From a bacterium (lineage in GTDB: Bacteria > AUK180): a stretch of 14,020 nucleotides of DNA. The position numbers and the translations under genes were made by a program. The notes beneath the pieces were generated by a model. It did not search any database, had not been told where the DNA came from, and saw nothing but the letters and a program-made list of their open reading frames with translations. Below, in pieces: positions 5,818 through 12,891 of the stretch (positions are counted from its first letter, which is position 1; the number at the start of each line of letters is the position of its first letter). The DNA lies in assembly GCA_021162505.1 (NCBI GenBank), contig JAGGYO010000167.1, positions 1 to 14,020 of the forward strand. The letters run 5' to 3'.

Positions 5818-7298
5818 AAATTGAAAATATAATAAATCAACCTGAAGGGAGGCGAATAGAATTTAAAGAAAAATTACCAACAAAAGCTGATCTATGCAAA
5901 ACAGTTATTGCTTCTGCAAATGACGCCGCCGGAGAAATTTTTATAGGTATTAAAAATAATCCGAGAAAAATTGTAGGAATTCCCGAAGAAAACTTAATTG
6001 AAATGGAAGAAAAAGTAAGTAATATTATTCACGATAATTGTTATCCGTTAATTTTACCTGAGATTTCATTTATAAATTACAAAGGAAAACATATACTTAA
6101 AGTAGAGATTTATAAGGGAAATAACCCTCCATATTATTTAAAGAATAAAGGAAAGACAACAGGAACCTATATTCGTGTTGGGTCTTTAAGTCGTCCGGCA
6201 AATAAAGATATCATTGAAGAGTTGGAAAGACAAAAAGAAAATATTTCCTTTGACTCAATTGCTGTATTTTTAAAAGAGTTTCATCAGTTGGACATCTCTA
6301 TTTTTAAAGAACAATTTGAAGAGATTACAGGTGAAAAACTTACAAACAAAGTTCTGAAAAAACTAAATTTGATAGTAAAAAATCAGAATAAAGAATTTCC
6401 TACTAATGCCCTTGTGTTGCTGTCAAATGATGAAATTAAAAATAAACTTTTTCTTTATGCCAAAATAGAATGCGCCAGATTTAAGGGAACTGTTCCCGGT
6501 AATTTTATAGATCAAAAAACCATTGCTAGTCCATTAAGCATGCAGGCGGAAGAAGCGTATAAATTTGTTTTGAGACATATCTCACAGGGTTCTACATATG
6601 AAGGGGTTTATAGGAAAGACAGGTGGGAATATCCCATAATTGCCATTCGTGAAGCAATACGAAATGCGATGATTCACAGAGATTATTCATTAAGAGGTAA
6701 GGATATTAAAATTGCAATATTTGATGATAAAATAGAAATTACAAGTCCTGGAAAACTTATGCCAAGTATTGATTTCGATGATATGGAATCGGGACAATCT
6801 GATATAAGGAATAAAGTTCTTGCTACTGTTTTTAAAAAACTTGGAATTATTGAGCAATGGGGAAATGGTTTGCGGTTGATTTCAGACGAATTAAAGAAAT
6901 ATCCTGATGTTAAATTAGAATGGAATGAACCCGGTATTGCATTTAGAATAATATTTGTAAAAACAAAACAAGAAAAACAACTGGACAAAGAGAAAATATC
7001 GACCGATTCCGGACAATTACGACCGATTACGGACGATTATGAACGATTACGGACGATTACGGACGATTACGAACGATTAACAAGTGAAGAACAAAAAATA
7101 CTTTTATATTTATTAGATAATGAAAAAATAAATAGAAAAAAAGCTGTTGAATTACTTAATCTAGGGAAATCAAAAGTGTTTGAGATATTAAAGGGTCTTG
7201 TAAAAAAAGATTATTTGGACCAAAAAGGCAAAGGAAGAAGCACCTATTATGTAATTAAGAAAAAAAATAAGAACGATGACAAAAAGGATAAAAAATGA
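5814..7298 (+). CDS. AlbA_2 (schlafen-like)/HATPase_c_4 winged-helix regulator
   Basis: The 494-residue protein starts MKIENIINQPEGRRIEFKEK, the usual N-terminus of AlbA_2-domain proteins, with GEIFIGIKNN and RVGSLSRPANKD completing that domain by about residue 130. REAIRNAMIHRDYS near residue 278 and GIIEQWGNGLRLISDEL near residue 343 are the N-box and G-box-like motifs of the HATPase_c_4 region. Residues 397-422 are a peptide repeat (TITDDYERLR type) encoded by the 10-bp tandem repeat at 7001-7080. The last 70 residues form a winged-helix DNA-binding domain (INRKKAVELLNLGKSKVFEI) with a Lys-rich end. Such proteins are widespread, often beside defence genes, and are thought to be regulators; the old RecG-helicase label has no helicase motifs behind it. 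A control role for this restriction locus is inferred from position only. Confidence 0.85.
   Translation: MKIENIINQPEGRRIEFKEKLPTKADLCKTVIASANDAAGEIFIGIKNNPRKIVGIPEENLIEMEEKVSNIIHDNCYPLILPEISFINYKGKHILKVEIYKGNNPPYYLKNKGKTTGTYIRVGSLSRPANKDIIEELERQKENISFDSIAVFLKEFHQLDISIFKEQFEEITGEKLTNKVLKKLNLIVKNQNKEFPTNALVLLSNDEIKNKLFLYAKIECARFKGTVPGNFIDQKTIASPLSMQAEEAYKFVLRHISQGSTYEGVYRKDRWEYPIIAIREAIRNAMIHRDYSLRGKDIKIAIFDDKIEITSPGKLMPSIDFDDMESGQSDIRNKVLATVFKKLGIIEQWGNGLRLISDELKKYPDVKLEWNEPGIAFRIIFVKTKQEKQLDKEKISTDSGQLRPITDDYERLRTITDDYERLTSEEQKILLYLLDNEKINRKKAVELLNLGKSKVFEILKGLVKKDYLDQKGKGRSTYYVIKKKNKNDDKKDKK
7001..7080 (+). repeat. Eight-unit 10-bp tandem repeat inside a coding region
   Basis: The 80 bp divide exactly into eight units: GACCGATTCC, GGACAATTAC, GACCGATTAC, GGACGATTAT, GAACGATTAC, GGACGATTAC, GGACGATTAC and GAACGATTAA. 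Because 10 is not a multiple of 3, successive units are read in all three frames and three units make one 10-residue period (RTITDDYERL). Loss or gain of one unit would shift the frame and remove the winged-helix domain; a change of three would be silent for the frame. Confidence 0.95.
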
Positions 7299-7319
7299 TT
7301 AAAGATTATTTAAAAAACA
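7282..7319 (+). repeat. Junction repeat, copy 2
   Basis: Counterpart of 5425-5462 at the overlap of the intact AlbA_2-type gene with the second type ISP gene start. Confidence 0.85.
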
Positions 7320-7438
7320 TTTTAGAGGTGTACAAAAAAGGGGATGCGAGAGAGGAAACCTACTATCCCGCATTGAAAGAATTTATTGAAAATTTGGGTG
7401 AAAAGTTCGGCAAAAAAACAAGTGTTAAAATTATATAA
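7295..7438 (+). pseudogene. N-terminal fragment (47 codons) of a type ISP restriction-modification enzyme
   Basis: The ATG overlaps the stop of the AlbA_2-type gene (ATGA). The peptide has MIKDYLKNILEVYKKGDARE, then ETYYPALKEFIENLGEKFGK and KTSV, which I recognise as the conserved start of large type ISP (single-chain nuclease-helicase-methyltransferase-specificity) enzymes; in those the chain continues for over 900 residues. Here it changes after KTSV and stops two codons later in the ribosome binding region of the next gene. The matching C-terminal end lies 4.7 kb downstream at about 12147-12494. The recognition rests on memory of the family, not on a search. Confidence 0.7.
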
Positions 7439-7449
7439 AGGAGAAAGTT

Positions 7450-9735
7450 ATGAATTGTAAAATCAAGATAGACGAAAAGAACAATAGAATATTTGCACCA
7501 TTAAAAGATAAATGGCTTGTAAAAACACCGGAAGAAGAAGTCCGTCAGAAATATATTTGTCGCCTTGTTAATCATTACGGTTTTACATTTGACCAAATGA
7601 AACAGGAAGTTACTGTTAGCAATTCTTCTCGAGGTCAAGGAAAAGCAAGAGCCGATATTGTTGTTTGGAAATCGAAAGAAGATAAATTAGAAGACAACAG
7701 CCCGATTATTGTTGTTGAATGTAAAGCTGAAAATGTTACTATCAGAGAAGAAGATTGCTTTCAGGGTTCAAATTATGCCTCTTGGGCTGGTGCTGATTTT
7801 TTTGTAACTACCAACCTTAAAGAAACAAGAATTTTTAAAGTAGTAAAGGGAAAAATTCCAAAGAAACTTGAAGAAATTATAGATATTCCTAATGCTGACA
7901 TTGTCAATAATGAAAAGAAAATAAAAGAGTTATTAAAACAGACAAAAGCATTTACAAGAGATGAGTTTTCAAAAGTATTATTTCAGTGCCATAACATTAT
8001 CAGAAATAATGATAAACTTTCGCCTGAAGCGGCTTTTGATGAAATAAGCAAAATCTTATTTATCAAAATTAGATACGAAAGAGATAATAACGAAGCACAA
8101 ATATTTTCAAAAAAACGATTTATTGAGAACAGAAAAAACTATAATAAATTAAATGAAGAAATGGGGGTTAAAGATGCAAAACCATTTTATCAACAACTAT
8201 TTGAAAAAACCAAAAAAGAATTTAAAGATGATGACTTGTTTGCTGATAACGAAACTTTAAAAATAAGAGAAATTAGTTTTGAAGCAATAGTAGAAAAATT
8301 GGAAAAATATAATTTATCAACAACTTCAGACGATGTAAAAGGTATCGCATTTGAAAAATTTTTAGGAAAAACATTCAGAGGTGAATTAGGACAATTTTTT
8401 ACACCAAGAACTATTGTAAATTTTATGGTTGATGTGCTTGATCCGCAAGAAGGCGAAATAATTTGTGACCCTGCTTGTGGTTCGGGAGGATTTTTAATCC
8501 GTGTATTTGAATATGTGCGTGAAAAGATTGAAAAAGAGATCCAAAAACAGAAAGAAAAAATAAAGAAAAAATACTTTAACGAGGAGTATGATAAACTTAC
8601 TGAAAAAGAAAAATTGAAAGTTGATGAAAAAGTTAACGACCTTTTCCAAAAGCTTAATCAGGAGTTAGATATAAATAATCTTAAAAGTCGTATTCGTGTT
8701 TTATCATATGATTGTATTTATGGAACAGATGCTAACCCGAGAATGAGTCGAACTGCAAAAATGAATATGATTATGCACGGCGATGGACACGGTGGAGTGC
8801 ATCACAACGATGGACTATTGAATGTAAATGGAATTTTTGAAAACCGTTTTGATATTATTCTTACAAATCCTCCTTTTGGTTCTCGGGTTGAAAAAAGTTT
8901 AAAAATTACAGAAGCAGATAAATATACAGACGAACAGCGGATAAGAGAGTATAAAAAGCAATATGGTGATGAATATGTAAAAGCAATGCGGCAAATTACA
9001 GACAATATTGGTGAACCGTTATTGAATTTATATGAAACAGGAAAAATGAGCACACTTACCGAAGTGCTTTTTATTGAACGAAGTTTACGGTTGCTTAAAC
9101 CGGGCGGCCGAATGGGAATTGTTTTGCCAGAAGGTGTTTTAAACAATAGCAATTTGCAGAAGATAAGAAATTTCGTAGAAAGTAAAGCCAAGATTATACT
9201 GATAACTTCCATTCCGCAAGATGTGTTTATTGCAAGTGGCGCAACCGTAAAACCAAGTTTATTGTTCTTTAAAAAGTTTACAGAAGAAGAAGCCAAGCAA
9301 TGGCAGGAAATAAAGAAAAAAGCTACAAAAAAAATAGAAAAGAAATATGAGCTTTTAATAAAACCGATAAAAGAAAAATTGGCATTGCGAGGCAAGGAAG
9401 CGCCAAGTGCAGACGAAAAGAAAAAACTCCGCAAAGAGTTGAAACAATTACAAGGAAAAATAGAAAGTGAAATAAAAGTTCAAATTAAAAAAGACTTTGA
9501 TTACGAAATACCTATTGCAGAAGTTGAAAAAGCAGGTATAAGTACAACAGGGGCAGAAATTGAGAATGAGCTTATACCACTTGCTAAAGAATATAAAAAG
9601 TATCGAATTGATAAAAAGCTATGGCAAGCAAAATTTGATAGAGTAGAATACAAAGTTTTAGATGATAACTCATTTTTTCGCTTGTTGATAATTGATAATG
9701 TAGCACAGGAACCCGAAGTTTTTTATGGAAAATAA
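7450..9735 (+). CDS. Restriction-modification fusion: HSDR_N-type PD-(D/E)XK nuclease plus N6-adenine methyltransferase (HsdM-like)
   Basis: Residues 25-135 form a nuclease domain of the type I R N-terminal kind: D69 in ADIVVW, and E90-x-K92 in IIVVECKAEN. Residues 165-330 look like the HsdM N-terminal helical domain. The methyltransferase part has GQFFTPR (314-320), motif I CDPACGSGGFL (339-349) and motif IV NPPF (473-476), typical of adenine-N6 methylation. Lys/Glu-rich helical, probably coiled-coil stretches lie at about 358-412 and 610-680. At 761 residues it is longer than a plain HsdM (about 500) because of the nuclease domain. No helicase motifs are present and no hsdR is in the window, so with the S subunit it may cut and methylate without ATP-driven translocation, as BcgI does. 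AAAGGAG lies 6 nt before the ATG. The next gene overlaps by 11 bp. Confidence 0.88.
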   Translation: MNCKIKIDEKNNRIFAPLKDKWLVKTPEEEVRQKYICRLVNHYGFTFDQMKQEVTVSNSSRGQGKARADIVVWKSKEDKLEDNSPIIVVECKAENVTIREEDCFQGSNYASWAGADFFVTTNLKETRIFKVVKGKIPKKLEEIIDIPNADIVNNEKKIKELLKQTKAFTRDEFSKVLFQCHNIIRNNDKLSPEAAFDEISKILFIKIRYERDNNEAQIFSKKRFIENRKNYNKLNEEMGVKDAKPFYQQLFEKTKKEFKDDDLFADNETLKIREISFEAIVEKLEKYNLSTTSDDVKGIAFEKFLGKTFRGELGQFFTPRTIVNFMVDVLDPQEGEIICDPACGSGGFLIRVFEYVREKIEKEIQKQKEKIKKKYFNEEYDKLTEKEKLKVDEKVNDLFQKLNQELDINNLKSRIRVLSYDCIYGTDANPRMSRTAKMNMIMHGDGHGGVHHNDGLLNVNGIFENRFDIILTNPPFGSRVEKSLKITEADKYTDEQRIREYKKQYGDEYVKAMRQITDNIGEPLLNLYETGKMSTLTEVLFIERSLRLLKPGGRMGIVLPEGVLNNSNLQKIRNFVESKAKIILITSIPQDVFIASGATVKPSLLFFKKFTEEEAKQWQEIKKKATKKIEKKYELLIKPIKEKLALRGKEAPSADEKKKLRKELKQLQGKIESEIKVQIKKDFDYEIPIAEVEKAGISTTGAEIENELIPLAKEYKKYRIDKKLWQAKFDRVEYKVLDDNSFFRLLIIDNVAQEPEVFYGK

Positions 9736-10738
9736 ACCTATACATACTGATTTTACACCTGTTATTGAACGAATAAAACAAGCTCAAAATAAGGTTTATC
9801 AGCAAATAAACAGCGAACTTGTAAATCTTTATTGGGATATTGGAAAATATGTATCCGAAAAAGTAAATACAGGCAAATGGGGCGATGGCATTGTCAAGCA
9901 ACTGGCAAACCATATCCGCCAACAATATCCGAATCTGAAAGGTTTTACCAAACGCGGACTTTACCGCATGAAACAATTTTACGAAACTTATAATGGTGTT
10001 GAAATTGTGTCTCCACTGGTGACACAATTAAGTTGGACAAATCATATTACCATTTTAAGCAAATGTAAAACTATTGAAGAAAAACAGTTTTATTTACTTA
10101 TAGCCGTAAAAGAAAAGTGGAGTAAAAGGGAACTAATTAGACAAATTGACACGGGTGTTTTTGAACGCACAATGCTTTCAAAACAAATTGTGACACCAGC
10201 GGTGTCACAATTACAAAAACCTGTTAAACAAATATTTAAAGACACATATATTTTTGAATTTCTGGATTTGCCCGACAATTATACTGAAAAAGATTTACAA
10301 AAAAACTTATTAGAAAATCTTAAGAAGTTTATGCTTGAATTGGGGGGACATTTTACTTTTGTGGGGCAAGAATATCGTGTGCAGGTTGGAATGCACGATT
10401 ATTATATCGACTTGCTGTTTTTTCATAGGGAATTACGAAGTTTAGTGGCCCTTGAATTGAAGACAACGGAATTTGAACCCGCCCATCTCGGGCAACTCAA
10501 TTTTTATCTCGAAGCATTGGATACAGATGTAAAATTACCTAATGAAAACCCAAGTATCGGGATTTTGATTTGTAAAGGAAAAGACACCGAAGTAGTCGAA
10601 TTTGCTTTGCGAAGAAACCTTTCGCCGGCTGTTATTGCCGAATATGAAACGAAACTGATAGATAAAAAATTATTGCAACAAAAATTACACGAATTTTATG
10701 AACTCTATCAAAACAAAATGGAAGAAGACAATGAATAG
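9725..10738 (+). CDS. DUF1016/YhcG-type PD-(D/E)XK nuclease
   Basis: The 337-residue protein has the DUF1016 N-terminal helical domain (INSELVNLYWDIGKYV near 28-43; GFTKRGLYRMKQFYETY near 73-89; KWSKRELIRQID near 131). Its C-terminal nuclease core has D229 in YYIDLLFF, E244 and K246 in ALELK, and a GQLNFYL motif near 256-262. This family commonly lies between M and S genes of type I-like loci, and its role there is not established; the fold suggests DNA cleavage or hydrolase activity. It overlaps the upstream gene by 11 bp and the hsdS start by 8 bp, so the three are probably translated together. Residues 93-102 and 154-163 (EIVSPLVTQL, QIVTPAVSQL) are encoded by two related 30-bp palindromes; the second lies in the linker between the domains. 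Confidence 0.87.
   Translation: MENKPIHTDFTPVIERIKQAQNKVYQQINSELVNLYWDIGKYVSEKVNTGKWGDGIVKQLANHIRQQYPNLKGFTKRGLYRMKQFYETYNGVEIVSPLVTQLSWTNHITILSKCKTIEEKQFYLLIAVKEKWSKRELIRQIDTGVFERTMLSKQIVTPAVSQLQKPVKQIFKDTYIFEFLDLPDNYTEKDLQKNLLENLKKFMLELGGHFTFVGQEYRVQVGMHDYYIDLLFFHRELRSLVALELKTTEFEPAHLGQLNFYLEALDTDVKLPNENPSIGILICKGKDTEVVEFALRRNLSPAVIAEYETKLIDKKLLQQKLHEFYELYQNKMEEDNE
10001..10030 (+). repeat. 30-bp palindromic coding element, copy A
   Basis: AATTGTGTC (10003-10011) and GACACAATT (10021-10029) are perfect 9-bp inverted arms. The element encodes EIVSPLVTQL at a place where DUF1016 proteins usually have a similar peptide, so part of the likeness may be native. Confidence 0.75.
10184..10213 (+). 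repeat. 30-bp palindromic coding element, copy B
   Basis: AATTGTGACACC (10186-10197) and GGTGTCACAATT (10201-10212) are perfect 12-bp arms around AGC. It encodes QIVTPAVSQL and matches copy A at about 24 of 30 bases in the same codon phase. It lies in the variable linker between the two DUF1016 domains. Confidence 0.85.
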
Positions 10739-12083
10739 CAATATGAAAATATTAAAAACAATTCCCTATTCTGAACTTGCTATGTGGGATGTGAAGAGAT
10801 ATAATCATCTATTTGATTATTCATTCGAGAATGCTATTCTGTTAAGAGATATCTTAAAACCAATTAAAGAGAGTATTTCAAAAGAAGAATTAATTAAAAA
10901 TGATTGGAGAATTATAAACAAAATAAATTTTCAGGGAAAATTGTTTTTAAGAGATAAATCGGATATTGAAAAATACAAAGGAAATGTTTTTAAAGTTCCT
11001 GGCAACAGTATTATTTATTCAAAAATAAATGTTCGCCACGGATGCATATATTATCACGAAAAGGATAAAACCGCGTTTGCTGTAAGTTCTGAATATCCTG
11101 TTTTTATTTTTGATATAAAAAAAATAAATGGCTACTATCTCATTCTTGTTTTAAGAAGTAATGAATTTAAAAAGCTTTTAGCCACCAAAACATCCGGAAT
11201 TTCAAAAGCAAGAGTAAAAGTTGATGAATTTTTAGAGACAAAAATCCCTCTTCCGCCTCTTGAAGAACAGAACCGAATTGTAGCCACCTATAACGCCAAA
11301 ATAGACCTGGCAAAGCAACAAGAAGAAAAAGCAACAATATTAGAAAATGAATTAAAACATTTTGTGGATAATGAATTGGGAATAATTGCTGAACAAAATA
11401 CAAATTTTAAGAAAACTGGTTTGCTTAAATATGTAAATTTTAAAAGTCTTCATAAATGGGGAACAGATGCCTTATTAAAAGTCAGGGTAAGATATAAAAA
11501 TAATTTTATAATAAAAGAAATATCAAAAATTTGTGATGTTGGTAGCGGCGGGACACCTTCCAGAAGTAACAAAAATTATTATAATGGAGACATCCCTTGG
11601 GTCAAAACAGGTGAAGTAGTTAACGATATAATTTATGATACGGAAGAAAAGATAACTAAAAATGCAATTAAAAACAGCAGTGCTAGATTATACGAAAAAG
11701 ATAGCCTAATAGTTGCTATGTATGGACAAGGAAAAACACGTGGACGAACTGCAAAATTAGGAATTAAAGCTACTACAAATCAAGCTTGTGCAGTTCTTCA
11801 TAATTTCAAAAACGAAGATATACTTATTGATTATTTGTGGGTATACCTTATGAATGAATATGATAGATTGAGAGAACTAGCGAGCGGTAATAATCAACCA
11901 AATTTAAATGCACAAATGATTAAGGAATATCCTGTTGTTATTCCCCCAAAAGATATTCAGGAAAAAATTACTAATAAATTTTTTAAACTAAAACAGCAAA
12001 TAAAAGACTTACAGCAACGAGCCAAAGAAAATAGAGAACTAGCAATAAAAAAAATTGAAAACGAGATATTTAAAATGGAATAA
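10731..12083 (+). CDS. hsdS: Type I-like specificity (S) subunit
   Basis: From ATG 10731 the protein has 450 residues with two target-recognition domains separated by helical conserved regions. The first ends with IPLPPLEEQNRIVATY, followed by a Glu/Lys-rich helix. The second contains GSGGTPSRSNKNYYNGDIPW, then KTGEV, and ends with VIPPKDIQEKI plus a C-terminal helix. These are standard HsdS signatures; the subunit would recognise a bipartite DNA site and guide the fusion enzyme. ATG 10731 was preferred to an in-frame ATG at 10698 because GGAAGAAG precedes it and the longer form would overlap the DUF1016 gene by 41 bp. The two recognition halves look unlike each other, so an asymmetric target is expected. 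The next ORF begins 3 bp after the stop. Confidence 0.88.
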   Translation: MNSNMKILKTIPYSELAMWDVKRYNHLFDYSFENAILLRDILKPIKESISKEELIKNDWRIINKINFQGKLFLRDKSDIEKYKGNVFKVPGNSIIYSKINVRHGCIYYHEKDKTAFAVSSEYPVFIFDIKKINGYYLILVLRSNEFKKLLATKTSGISKARVKVDEFLETKIPLPPLEEQNRIVATYNAKIDLAKQQEEKATILENELKHFVDNELGIIAEQNTNFKKTGLLKYVNFKSLHKWGTDALLKVRVRYKNNFIIKEISKICDVGSGGTPSRSNKNYYNGDIPWVKTGEVVNDIIYDTEEKITKNAIKNSSARLYEKDSLIVAMYGQGKTRGRTAKLGIKATTNQACAVLHNFKNEDILIDYLWVYLMNEYDRLRELASGNNQPNLNAQMIKEYPVVIPPKDIQEKITNKFFKLKQQIKDLQQRAKENRELAIKKIENEIFKME

Positions 12084-12086
12084 ATT

Positions 12087-12494
12087 ATGCAAGTAAAACA
12101 TTTATATATAAAGGATTATAAAATATTAAAGGATTTCAATATTGATTTCCCGCGCATACCCTTTACGAAAGATTACGATCTTTTTATTGAAATTGGAAAA
12201 CTTGGTAAAGAATTGGCGGATTTACACCTTTTAAAATCGGAAAAATTAAGCCCGCCCATCTCAAAATATTACGGTGAAGGCAATAATCTTGTTGAAAAGG
12301 TTAAATACGATGAAAACGAAAAAAGAATTTACATAAATAAAACACAGTATTTTGATAACATTGAAAAAGATGTACATGAATATATGATTGGCGGTTATCA
12401 GGTTTCGGAAAAGTGGTTAAAATCAAGAAAAGGAAAATACTTCACCACCGAAGAAATCAAAACCTACTGCCACATCATCACTCTCTCATTATAA
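12087..12494 (+). pseudogene. Chimeric remnant: start of a RecF/AAA-type ATPase joined to the C-terminal end of a type ISP restriction enzyme
   Basis: The first 20 residues (MQVKHLYIKDYKILKDFNID) resemble the N-terminus of RecF-like AAA ATPases often found after hsdS, but the Walker A that should follow is absent. From about residue 21 the sequence reads FPRIPFTKDYDLF, LADLHLLKS, PPISKYYGEG, VYINKTQYF-like YINKTQYF, and YMIGGYQVSEKWLKSRKGK. This is the conserved C-terminal end of type ISP enzymes, the family whose N-terminus lies at 7295-7438. The reading frame runs through the junction near 12138-12150. A 135-residue protein could be made, but neither half is complete. The identification of both halves is from memory of the families. 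Confidence 0.72.
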
Positions 12495-12517
12495 ACTAAT
12501 GTTTGTCTTAAAATTCA

Positions 12518-12528
12518 GGGACGGTGTA
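12518..12528 (-). repeat. ACACCGTCCC element, right inverted copy
   Basis: The plus strand reads GGGACGGTGTA, the reverse complement of TACACCGTCCC. It faces the left copy at 4926 across the whole restriction region. Confidence 0.6.
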
Positions 12529-12663
12529 GTTTAAAGTTGCAAAATCGATGATTTAAAATTTGATTAAAATTTTACAAACCAGTAGTTTTTATCTACCCTC
12601 ATTCATTTTGCTTTTATTATAATTGTTTTCAGCTTCTGGCGAGGTAATTTTTAAAAAAATGTC

Positions 12664-12700
12664 AGAGATTCCTACGGAAACTTTGTTTCCTCTGAATGAC
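12664..12700 (-). repeat. Dispersed hairpin repeat, CATTCAGAGG type, inverted copy
   Basis: The reverse complement matches the unit at 4696-4735 almost exactly, including GGAAAC-AAA-GTTTCC and GTAGGAATCT. Confidence 0.85.
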
Positions 12701-12743
12701 CAGAAATAAAATAATTGGTGTTAGATAGACAGCATTAGAAAAT

Positions 12744-12774
12744 TTGATTATCGGAACGAGTCCAATAACAACGG
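12744..12774 (-). repeat. Dispersed repeat, AATCCAGT type, diverged inverted copy
   Basis: The plus strand TGATTATCGGAACGAGTCC then AATAACAACGG matches the reverse complement of the unit at 4743 with several changes that weaken its stem. Confidence 0.55.
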
Positions 12775-12842
12775 AATATAAGTGAAACCAGTAATAAAAA
12801 AGAAAAAAGTATTATAAGAAATCATTATATTATTTATGAAAC

Positions 12843-12871
12843 TTGACTTTTATATAAAAATATATTATAAT
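12843..12871 (+). promoter_or_regulatory. Near-consensus promoter for the XRE/ImmA gene
   Basis: TTGACT (12843-12848) and a perfect TATAAT (12866-12871) are 17 bp apart. The start would be near 12878, so the leader is about 14 nt and consists mostly of the AAGGAGG site (12881-12887). Confidence 0.75.
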
Positions 12872-12891
12872 ATATTAGAAAAGGAGGCGAG

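Larger units (their letters stand above)
12495..12842. other. Gene-free spacer mirroring the left flank
   Basis: No coding frame is supported in these 348 bp. Reading from the right edge on the minus strand, the order is an AATCCAGT-type repeat, a CATTCAGAGG-type repeat and then an ACACCGTCCC element. This is the same order as on the plus strand at 4743-4937. No clear terminator is seen. Confidence 0.65.

Noticed and set aside
7001..7080. CRISPR-like array
   Set aside because: The 10-bp units are contiguous with no spacers and lie within a conserved coding frame.
8802..9434. 210-codon minus-strand ORF
   Set aside because: Antisense to the methyltransferase region with NPPF and the downstream helix; no recognisable product.
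10698..10730. Upstream in-frame ATG extending hsdS by 11 codons
   Set aside because: It lies within the end of the DUF1016 gene and lacks a ribosome binding site; ATG 10731 has one.
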